NCBI RefSeq assembly: GCF_900091855.1 | Contig: NZ_FMCH01000560.1 | Coordinates: forward strand, 1-64,000 | Origin: Streptomyces sp. DvalAA-14 | Lineage (GTDB): Bacteria; Actinomycetota; Actinomycetes; Streptomycetales; Streptomycetaceae | Length of the DNA stretch: 64,000 bases | Direction: 5' to 3' | Shown: in pieces, positions 8,308 through 15,343 of the stretch | Layout of the letters: each line of letters starts with the position of its first letter | Position numbering within the stretch: position 1 is the first letter of the stretch | Notes under the pieces: model-generated | The model's database searches: none | Seen by the model: the letters and a program-made list of their open reading frames with translations, nothing else | What the model was told of the DNA's origin: nothing | Program-made: the position numbers and the translations under genes

Positions 8308-9597
8308 TCAGCGGCCCGTGAGGATGCCGATCGCGTTGGCGACGGGGCGTTCGGCGCCGCCCGACGGGTGGTTGCGTACGACAACCACCCGCTGGTTGCG
8401 CCCGCGGGTGACCAGCGTGCTGGAGCCGCCGCCGTCCAGATTGACCGCGGCGTCGGCGCCGATCCGCCGCATCACGCGGGCGAGTTCGGCGACCGTCAGG
8501 CCCGCGCGGGACTCGGCGCTGCCGTCCAGGGCCAGCAGGTACAGCGTGGCGCCCCGGTCGCCGAAGCCCGCCGCGGTCCTGGTGGCCGCTGTCCCGGCGT
8601 CCAGCCCGGCCGCCGGCCGCCCGCCGCGCAGCACGGGGAAGCCGCCGACCGCGAAGGTGTACGCCGTACGGCTCACGGTGGGGGCCAGCCGCTCGTCCAC
8701 CCGGACCTGGTCGCCGACGTGCAGGACACTCCGCAGCGTGTCGGCGCCCGCGTCCCGGCCGAGCAGCACCGTGGTCCCCGCGGGGATCGCGCCCGCGCCG
8801 GGCTTGGCCGCGACCGAGACCACACGGCCGCTTCGTACGGCCGCCTCGTAGGTGTCGGCGCTGCACCCGGCGCCGCGCGAGGTGTCGCTGCCGCAGACGG
8901 CGCGGCGGCGGGAGACGGTGCCCCAGTCGTGGGTGTAGGCGCCGATGCTGTTGTCGGGCAGCGCGTACTGGTTGTAGCCGCCGAGGCCGTAGCTGCCGTG
9001 CGCGGTGCCGACCGTGCCCCGGAGCGTGAGCCGGTCCAGCCGCGCCTTGTGGTCGACTCCGACCCCGAGCACGTCCTGGGCGGTGTCCCCGGGCGGCAGT
9101 CCCGGCCCGAAACGCTGGGCTCTCGGCACGGCGGCCTTCAGCGCCCGGCCGGCGGCGATTTCCGGCCCGTCGGCGGAACCGGTCGGTGCCACGCCGGGGT
9201 GCTGGCCCTCGGTGATGTCGAAGAAGTCGCCGTTGACGGCGCCGAGCGCGTGCCGCGCGTTGGCGAGCCGCGACACCGACGCCCGGGCCGCGACAGCCCT
9301 CGGCGTGAGCAGGTCCACCCGTACGCCCGGTGCGCGCAGATCCACCGTCAGGACGTGGCCGTGCACGGTTCCGTGCGACGCGGTGGTGGTGAAGGCGCTG
9401 TACGTGACGCCGCGCGCGAGGTGCTCCACCTTCGTGTAAGGCATGCCGCCGGCCGCCGCTGCCGCCCCGGTCGCACCCGCCAGCGTCCCGGCGACGACGG
9501 CGAGGGCGGCGACCACGGCGGCCGTCGCGCCCGTCGCGTCCCTCCGGCCGATCCCCCCGGCCCCGCCGGTCCCGCCAGCCCCGCTGATCCGCGTCAC
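8308..9597 (-). CDS. Secreted phosphodiester glycosidase family protein (NAGPA/DUF2233)
   Basis: The protein has 429 residues from the GTG at 9597, preceded by GGGGGAAAC. A signal peptide of about 50 residues (hydrophobic stretch around residues 27-48, Ala-rich end) predicts export. The mature part begins with a strand-rich lead and an AVNGDFFD motif (residues ~118-125). It ends with the catalytic-domain hallmark VNLDGGGSSTLV near residue 400. The domain is named for mammalian N-acetylglucosamine-1-phosphodiester alpha-N-acetylglucosaminidase. Bacterial members are thought to act on cell-wall or exopolysaccharide phosphodiesters. Two cysteines near residue 240 could form a disulfide. Confidence 0.88.
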   Translation of the reverse strand: MTRISGAGGTGGAGGIGRRDATGATAAVVAALAVVAGTLAGATGAAAAAGGMPYTKVEHLARGVTYSAFTTTASHGTVHGHVLTVDLRAPGVRVDLLTPRAVAARASVSRLANARHALGAVNGDFFDITEGQHPGVAPTGSADGPEIAAGRALKAAVPRAQRFGPGLPPGDTAQDVLGVGVDHKARLDRLTLRGTVGTAHGSYGLGGYNQYALPDNSIGAYTHDWGTVSRRRAVCGSDTSRGAGCSADTYEAAVRSGRVVSVAAKPGAGAIPAGTTVLLGRDAGADTLRSVLHVGDQVRVDERLAPTVSRTAYTFAVGGFPVLRGGRPAAGLDAGTAATRTAAGFGDRGATLYLLALDGSAESRAGLTVAELARVMRRIGADAAVNLDGGGSSTLVTRGRNQRVVVVRNHPSGGAERPVANAIGILTGR

Positions 9598-9779
9598 GTT
9601 TCCCCCGTCAGCTGCAGCAACCCGCCCCCGCCACCCCGGACTTCATCACCGGTTCGGGCGCGGGCCAAGGAACGGCGGGCAGACGCGGCCGGGACGGAGC
9701 GCGGAATTCACCGGACCGGGTCCTTGCGGGGGTCCGGGCGAATGAGGAGCCCCCGGCGGGGGTAGCGCGGGCAAGGAGC

Positions 9780-9807
9780 GGCCCCGGGACGCGGACGTCC
9801 CGGGGCC
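9780..9807 (-). terminator. Hairpin downstream of fbiC
   Basis: A perfect 12-bp inverted repeat GGCCCCGGGACG/CGTCCCGGGGCC with a 4-nt loop lies about 95 nt beyond the fbiC stop and upstream of the glycosidase gene. It has no T-run, as is usual for streptomycete hairpin terminators. Confidence 0.6.
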
Positions 9808-9822
9808 TCCCGGAGTCGGGGC

Positions 9823-9894
9823 CGGCCCTCCGGCCGGGTCGGACCCTCCGGCCGGGTCGGACCCTCCGGCCGGGTCGGACCCTCCGGCTGGGGC
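9823..9894. repeat. 18-bp tandem repeat, about four copies
   Basis: Units of GGACCCTCCGGCCGGGTC run head to tail. Two perfect copies (9841-9876) are flanked by two diverged ones, ending 9 nt before the fbiC stop codon. This is intergenic and would lie in the fbiC 3' untranslated region. Confidence 0.85.
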
Positions 9895-9902
9895 GGGCCG
9901 CC

Positions 9903-12509
9903 TCAGTCGCCGAGCAGCGGCAGCAGTTCGGGAAGGTGTCCGTCGGAGGCGCGGCCGGCGGCCAGGCGTTCGGCGGGGACGTCACCGTAGAGGGTGGAGC
10001 GCTGGCGGGAGGGGCGGCCGGCCGCGTCCGCGATGGCGACCAGATCGCGGATGGACCGGTAGGAGCCGTAGCTGGAGCCGGCCATCCGGGAGATGGTCTC
10101 CTCCATCAGCGTGCCGCCCAGGTCGTTGGCCCCGGAGCGGAGCATCTCGGCGGCGCCCTCGGTGCCGAGTTTGACCCAGCTGGTCTGGATGTTCGGGATG
10201 TACGGGTGCAGCAGCAGCCGGGCCATCGCGGTCACCGCGCGGTTGTCGCGGGTGGTCGGTCCCGGGCGGGCGATGCCGGCCAGGTAGACCGGCGCGTTGG
10301 TGTGGATGAACGGCAGCGTGACGAACTCGGTGAAGCCCGCGACCCCCCGTTCCAGATTGCGCTGCTGGAGGCCGGCCAGCAGGCGCAGGTGGCCGAGCCA
10401 GTGGTGGGGCTGGTCGACATGGCCGTACATCATCGTGGACGACGAGCGCAGGCCCAGTTCGTGGGCGGTGGTGACGACCTCGATCCAGGTGGCGGTGGGC
10501 AGTTTGCCCTTGGTCAGGATCCAGCGGACCTCGTCGTCGAGGATCTCGGCGGCGGTGCCGGGGATCGAGTCCAGGCCCGCCTCCTTGGCGGCGATCAGCC
10601 ACTCGCGGATCGACAGGCCGGTGCGGGTGGCGCCGTTGACGACCTCCATCGGCGAGAAGGCGTGCAGGTGCATCCCCGGTACGCGTTCCTTGACCGCCCT
10701 GGCGATGTCGAAATACGCCGTGCCGGGCAGGTCCGGGTGGATGCCGCCCTGCATGCACACCTCGGTCGCGCCCAGTTGCCAGGCCTGTTCGGCGCGGTCG
10801 GCGACCTGGGAGACGGACAGGGTGTAGGCGTCGGCGTCGGTACGGCGCTGGGCGAAGGCGCAGAACCGGCAGCCGGTGTAGCAGACGTTGGTGAAGTTGA
10901 TGTTGCGGGTGACGATGTACGTCACCTCGTCGCCGACCACCGCGCGCCGCAGGTCGTCCGCGATCCGGCACAGCGCGTCCAGGGCGGGGCCGTCGGCGTG
11001 CAGCAGCGCCAGCGCCTCGGCGTCGGTGAGCCGGGTCGGGTCGTCGGCGGCCACCGTCAGCGCCTTCTTCACGTCGCCGTCCACCCGGTCCGGGACCAGG
11101 CCGGGGGCGGCCCGCTCGCGCAGCGCCTCCCAGTCGCCGTAGACCTCCTCGAAGTCCTCGCGGCGGTCGCCGGTACGGCCCACGGTGTCGATGGTGCGGT
11201 GCAGGTCGGTGCGCCCCAGCCCGGCGTCGGGGAAGGCGTCCTCCGGCTCCTGCCAGGGCCGGCCCTCGACCACCGCGTCCTCGCGCGCCAGACCGGTGTC
11301 GGGGTCGGCCAGCGCCCGCACATGGGGCAGCAGCCGCGGGTCCAGCCAGGGCTCGCCGCGCAGCACGAACTCCGGGTAGATGGTGAGGCGCTCCTTGAGG
11401 GCGAAACCGGTGGCCGCGGTGCGGGCGGCCAGTTCCTCGATTTCCGGCCAGGGGCGCTCGGGATTGACGTGGTCGGGGGTCAGCGGGGAAACGCCGCCCC
11501 AATCGTCGATACCGGCCGCGATGAAGCGGGCGTACTCGCCGTCCACCAGATTCGGCGGCGCCTGGATACGGGCGGCCGGGCCCAATACGACGCGTGCCAC
11601 CGCGATGGCCGCGGCCAGTTCCTCCAATTCCGCGTCCGGCATTCCGCGCATCGCGGTGTCGGGCTTGGCGCGGAAATTCTGGATGATCACTTCCTGGATA
11701 CCGTGATAGGCGCGGGCGGTGCGGCGGATCGCGAACAGCGACTCGGCGCGTTCCTCGTGGGTCTCGCCGATTCCGATCAGAATCCCGGTGGTGAACGGGA
11801 CGCTGGACCGGCCGGCGTCCTCCAGCACCCGCAGCCGTACGGCCGGCTCCTTGTCCGGGGAGCCGTAGTGCGGACCGCCGGGTTCGGACCACAGGCGGGT
11901 CGCGGTCGTCTCCAGCATCATCCCCATCGACGGGGCGACCGGCTTGAGCCGCTGCAGGTCGGTCCAGCTGAGGACACCCGGGTTGAGGTGCGGGAGCAGG
12001 CCCGTCTCCTCCAGGACGCGGATCGACATCGCGCGGACGTAGGCGAGGGTGTCGTCGTAGCCGTGCGCGTCCAGCCACTCGCGCGCTTCCGGCCAGCGGT
12101 CCTCGGGGCGGTCGCCGAGGGTGAACAGCGCCTCTTTGCAACCCATGGCGGCGCCGCGACGCGCGATGTCCAGCACTTCATCAGGTGAAAGGAACATCCC
12201 ATGACCGGCCCGGCGCAGTTTTCCGGGCACGGTGACGAAGGTGCAGTAATGGCACGTGTCACGGCACAGCCGGGTCAGCGGGATGAAAACCTTACGGGAA
12301 TAGGTGATGACTCCGGGGCGGCCGGCCGTTTCCAGTCCGGCGTCACGCAATCGGGCGGCGGTTGCCGCCAGTGCGGTCAGATCATCGCCCCGCGCCTGCA
12401 ACAGCACGGCGGCTTCGGCCACATCGAGGGTGACACCATGATCCGCGCGATGCAGGGCACGACGCATGGCATTGGCGGTGGGTGCGGCGTCGGACGGCGG
12501 CAGACTCAT
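9903..12509 (-). CDS. fbiC: Bifunctional FO synthase FbiC (CofG/CofH)
   Basis: The 868-residue protein contains two radical-SAM domains in one chain, as in actinobacterial FbiC. The N-terminal CofG-like domain has [10 protein letters not shown] near residue 80. The C-terminal CofH-like domain has [10 protein letters not shown] near residue 545. Both carry the CxxxCxxC 4Fe-4S cluster motif. It makes 7,8-didemethyl-8-hydroxy-5-deazariboflavin (FO), the chromophore of coenzyme F420, from tyrosine and a ribityl-diaminouracil. ATG 12509 gives the family-like N-terminus (ANAMRRAL shortly after), but no clear ribosome binding site precedes it. The longer upstream extension looks non-coding. The other F420 genes are not in the window. 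The next minus-strand gene upstream encodes a PPOX-fold oxidoreductase of a class that includes F420 users. Confidence 0.97.
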   Translation of the reverse strand: MSLPPSDAAPTANAMRRALHRADHGVTLDVAEAAVLLQARGDDLTALAATAARLRDAGLETAGRPGVITYSRKVFIPLTRLCRDTCHYCTFVTVPGKLRRAGHGMFLSPDEVLDIARRGAAMGCKEALFTLGDRPEDRWPEAREWLDAHGYDDTLAYVRAMSIRVLEETGLLPHLNPGVLSWTDLQRLKPVAPSMGMMLETTATRLWSEPGGPHYGSPDKEPAVRLRVLEDAGRSSVPFTTGILIGIGETHEERAESLFAIRRTARAYHGIQEVIIQNFRAKPDTAMRGMPDAELEELAAAIAVARVVLGPAARIQAPPNLVDGEYARFIAAGIDDWGGVSPLTPDHVNPERPWPEIEELAARTAATGFALKERLTIYPEFVLRGEPWLDPRLLPHVRALADPDTGLAREDAVVEGRPWQEPEDAFPDAGLGRTDLHRTIDTVGRTGDRREDFEEVYGDWEALRERAAPGLVPDRVDGDVKKALTVAADDPTRLTDAEALALLHADGPALDALCRIADDLRRAVVGDEVTYIVTRNINFTNVCYTGCRFCAFAQRRTDADAYTLSVSQVADRAEQAWQLGATEVCMQGGIHPDLPGTAYFDIARAVKERVPGMHLHAFSPMEVVNGATRTGLSIREWLIAAKEAGLDSIPGTAAEILDDEVRWILTKGKLPTATWIEVVTTAHELGLRSSSTMMYGHVDQPHHWLGHLRLLAGLQQRNLERGVAGFTEFVTLPFIHTNAPVYLAGIARPGPTTRDNRAVTAMARLLLHPYIPNIQTSWVKLGTEGAAEMLRSGANDLGGTLMEETISRMAGSSYGSYRSIRDLVAIADAAGRPSRQRSTLYGDVPAERLAAGRASDGHLPELLPLLGD

Positions 12510-13038
12510 CCTTCGAGGATAAGATGCCCGGCGGACGCTCAGCGGGTGGACGGACCAGCAGTCAGTCCGCTCACCTGTTGGAAGAATCACCTGCCGATCG
12601 GACCGGAGCAGGAATATCCGGGCAGATGGTCCACTGTGCGATCGACGGATCGGACGACAAGCGGCCCGGGACAACGGCAGATACGGGTGGTACGCGAGGT
12701 GACAACGGTTCACTGACGGCTGTCTGCCGCACAGGACACCGCCACGCTCCCGTCACCCGCACGAGTGACCGTGGGTGCGCTCAACGAAAAACCGCCACCC
12801 GTCGCGTGCGCCCGCGAGGGTCCCGTGCGATCCGTGCGATCCGTGCGACCCGCGAGATCCCCTCGATCGCCGGGGGCCCGGCAACCGCCTCCCGGTCCGG
12901 GCCCCCGGCTCACCGTCACCGGCCGACGCAGCGGACCCGGCGGACACGGCAGACGCGGCGGACGCGATCTCGTGTCGGCGTCAGCACCGGCAGCAGCGCC
13001 GGCGATGGCGCAGGCAGCGGCAGCGGCAGCGGCGCCGC
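12510..13038. other. 529-bp intergenic region upstream of fbiC
   Basis: No supported gene. It holds GC-rich short repeats (GCGATCC/GTGCGATCC around 12825-12850 and GGCAGCGGCAGC-type repeats around 13005-13035). The fbiC promoter is expected near 12510-12650, where the base composition is slightly more AT-rich, but no convincing -10/-35 pair could be fixed. Confidence 0.4.
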
Positions 13039-13572
13039 TCAGCGCTCGAAGCGCCAGCGAGTCGCCCCCTCCGGCTCCTTGACGCCGACCCCGACCGCGG
13101 TGTGGAAGCTGAAGCGGTACAGGTACCAGGGCGGCGGGCCGGCGCTGGGCGCGCTGAATGGCGCGGTGAAGGCGTCGTCGGCCACCTCGGCGGGCCAGCC
13201 GTGGGTGCGGTAGCGGGCCGCGAGGCGCTCCAGGGTCGCCACCTCGGTGGTCCTGACCGCCGCGCCGTCCAGGACGACATCCAGGTCGGGCAGCCGGGCG
13301 GCGATCGTACAGGCGTGGTTCGCCGCCAGGTCGCGGGACTTGCGGCTGCCGGGGCCGCTGGTGAAGTACATGTCTCCGTCGTCCCAGATCGCGCCGATGC
13401 CCGCGGTGTGCGGCGCGCCGCTCGGGCCGACCGTACTGAGGAAGTAGGGCACGCCGATGACGGTCCCCTGGTCCGCGGCGAGTTGGTCGCGGGCGCGGCT
13501 CCACGGGAAGGTCACGGTGCCGTAGCCGACGCGGTCGAGGCTGATCGTTTCGTACGGGGTCTTGTCGGTCAT
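13039..13572 (-). CDS. PPOX-class (pyridoxamine 5'-phosphate oxidase-like) oxidoreductase, possibly F420-dependent
   Basis: The 177-residue protein is a split beta-barrel. It shows YFLSTVGPSGAPHTAGIGAIWDDGDMYF for the first strands and TSGPGSRKSRDLAANHACTI for the cofactor-phosphate loop. A C-terminal W.L.R..F segment closes the barrel. The single-domain size and RDLAANHACT pattern are typical of the actinobacterial F420/FMN/heme-binding PPOX superfamily. Cofactor choice cannot be settled from sequence, but proximity to fbiC makes F420 plausible. No clear ribosome binding site precedes the ATG. It may be leaderless or start slightly elsewhere. Confidence 0.85.
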   Translation of the reverse strand: MTDKTPYETISLDRVGYGTVTFPWSRARDQLAADQGTVIGVPYFLSTVGPSGAPHTAGIGAIWDDGDMYFTSGPGSRKSRDLAANHACTIAARLPDLDVVLDGAAVRTTEVATLERLAARYRTHGWPAEVADDAFTAPFSAPSAGPPPWYLYRFSFHTAVGVGVKEPEGATRWRFER

Positions 13573-13771
13573 GCCAGGGGAGACCGTCGGGGCGCACGGA
13601 ACTCATCGGTACGGACGGATCCCCCCGGCCACACCGCCCGCGGCCCGTACGCCCCCGGAAACCCCGGGGCCCCGCCACCCGGTGGCCGCGCCGCCCGAGG
13701 CCCCGGAACCTGAGGCCCCCGCGACCTGAGGACGCCAGGACCCGAGCACCCGGCCCCGGGCAGCCGCGGCC

Positions 13772-14584
13772 TCAGACCGTCACCCGTACCGGCAGCAGGA
13801 TCCGCCACACCGCGTCCTCCACCCCGTGCACCGCCGCGATCCACCCCACGTTCTCCTCGTCCGTGCCGAGCCGCACCGCCTGGGCGAGTTCGCCCATCAC
13901 GTCGGCGAGATCGGCGTGGGCCATCGCCGGTTCCATCCGGCCGCCGATCCCGCCGTCGTCGTGGTAGCGGTGGTAGGCGGGGGCGGTGCGCAGGACGCCG
14001 ACCGGGCGCCAGTTCTGCGCGAGCCGCCACACGGGGTCGCCGGACACCCGTTGGCCGTCGGCCTCCAGCACCTGGGTGCGGCTGCGGTCCACCGCCAGGG
14101 GCGTCCAGGTGTCCGCGCCGGTCAGCACCAGGTCGGGCTTGCAGCGGTCGACCGCCCGGGCGACCGGTCCGGTGGCCCCCGGGGCGGAGAGCACCAGCGG
14201 AACGGCGGCCATTCCGGCATACAGGCAGCCGTAGAACGCGCCGGCCAGGTCGGGGCCCTGCGGGTAGGCGAGCATGACGCGGCTGCCGGGCTGGAGCAGG
14301 GTGCCCAGCCGGGCCGCGACCGCGCGGGCCCGCCGGTCGAGTTCGGCGAAGCTGCAACCGGCGGTGCCGGTGAGCCCGGCGCTCGGGTACGGCAGCGCGG
14401 GGACCGTCTGCGGGCGGCGCTGGGCGCGGTGGCGCAGCAGGGGACCGGGCAGCCGGCCGATGTCACCGCTGCGGGAGCGCGTACCGCCGGTGCCGCCGCC
14501 AGTTCCGCCGCCCGATCCACCACCGGAGCCGCCGCGTCCGCCGGTGGTCGTCTCGTCCGGGCGGTCGGGTCCGTCGCCGGTCAT
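13772..14584 (-). CDS. Truncated, degenerate AMP-binding (fatty-acyl-AMP ligase-like) protein
   Basis: The protein has 270 residues from ATG 14584 (GAGGG upstream). After a Gly-rich linker (residues 15-34), residues 78-132 match the N-terminal part of FAAL-type adenylate-forming enzymes: CSFAELDRRARAVAARL, then VMLAYPQGPDLAGAFYGCLYAGMAAVPL. The expected TSGSTG nucleotide-binding loop is absent. What follows (YHDDGGIGGRMEP at 207-219; VGWIAAVHGVEDAVWRILLPV at 246-266) only faintly echoes the HDMGLIGG region, and the whole C-terminal half is missing. It is unlikely to activate fatty acids. It could be a relic or a non-catalytic binding domain. A longer frame reaching 15040 is Arg/Pro-rich and not believed. 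Confidence 0.75.
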   Translation of the reverse strand: MTGDGPDRPDETTTGGRGGSGGGSGGGTGGGTGGTRSRSGDIGRLPGPLLRHRAQRRPQTVPALPYPSAGLTGTAGCSFAELDRRARAVAARLGTLLQPGSRVMLAYPQGPDLAGAFYGCLYAGMAAVPLVLSAPGATGPVARAVDRCKPDLVLTGADTWTPLAVDRSRTQVLEADGQRVSGDPVWRLAQNWRPVGVLRTAPAYHRYHDDGGIGGRMEPAMAHADLADVMGELAQAVRLGTDEENVGWIAAVHGVEDAVWRILLPVRVTV

Positions 14585-15255
14585 CCCGGCCGCCCTCGGC
14601 GGCGCGGGCGCACAGGCAGCGTCGGACGGCTCGGGCCGCCGGGCCGGAAAAGCCGAGACGGCCGGAAAGGCCGGGAAGACCCGGACGGCCGGGAACGCCG
14701 CGACGCCGGGGCGGGGCACGGCGCCGGGGCGGGGCGCGACTGCCGGGAGGGCGTCGACGACCGGTACGGAGCGCACCGCGGCGATCGAGGGCACCTCCCC
14801 CGGCGTCCGGATTCGGCCGAGGGCTCGCTCCCCGGCCGGTAGCCCGGCCCGGTCCCGGTCCGGCTCCCGGTCCGGCTCCCGGTCCGGCTCCGCATATCGC
14901 CGGCCGCCGGCCGGCTTCCGCGTTCGCCGCCGCCGGTTCCGGCCGGAAGGGGCCCCATCGAAGGATTCTCCTGACACACTGCCCCAAGCCGGGGAATCGA
15001 ACGGAGAATCGGGCGAACGGTCCACACACCAGGCACACATGACGCCTCAGTCACCAGCCCAGTCGCAGAACAAACACCGGTACGAACGAATCCCACACAG
15101 CACAACCTCCGCGCACGCACAGACAGAACCTCGAATCCAGCCCAACTTTTGCCGCGAGGCCGGATCGGGACCCGGACCGGGGTGACCTCAGCGGCCCGAC
15201 ACGGCAAACTGGCACGGGCGAGCCGAACTCCCGGCTCCACGTGCCATGCGGACAA
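14585..15255. repeat. Non-coding stretch upstream of afsR with 12-bp repeats
   Basis: No reliable gene is seen. Three or more copies of a 12-bp unit (GGCTCCCGGTCC) run tandemly at 14851-14891, and ACGGCCGGGAA-type repeats occur at 14650-14700. The right end (15190-15255) becomes less GC-rich toward the afsR promoter. Confidence 0.5.
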
Positions 15256-15284
15256 CTGTTCCGTCCAGCGATGAACGATAGATA
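15256..15284 (+). promoter_or_regulatory. Candidate afsR promoter (-10 TAGATA)
   Basis: TAGATA at 15279-15284, with CTGTTC at 15256-15261 and a 17-bp spacer, lies 60 bp before the afsR ATG in the only AT-rich patch of the region. The -10 matches the streptomycete vegetative consensus well; the -35 is weak. Confidence 0.35.
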
Positions 15285-15343
15285 TACGCGCGGAGAGTCG
15301 GGCCTCGGGGAAATCCGGCTCGCGAGCGGTTCAGGGGGCTGAA

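Noticed and set aside
9936-12188. 750-residue plus-strand open frame opposite fbiC
   Set aside because: It is an antisense shadow of a clearly conserved gene. The translation is Gly/Gln/Val-rich low complexity without domains, as expected from GC3-biased DNA.
14585-15040. N-terminal extension of the FAAL-like protein to 15040
   Set aside because: The extension is Arg/Pro-rich and repeat-derived, with no ribosome binding site. ATG 14584 has GAGGG upstream and starts the ordered protein.
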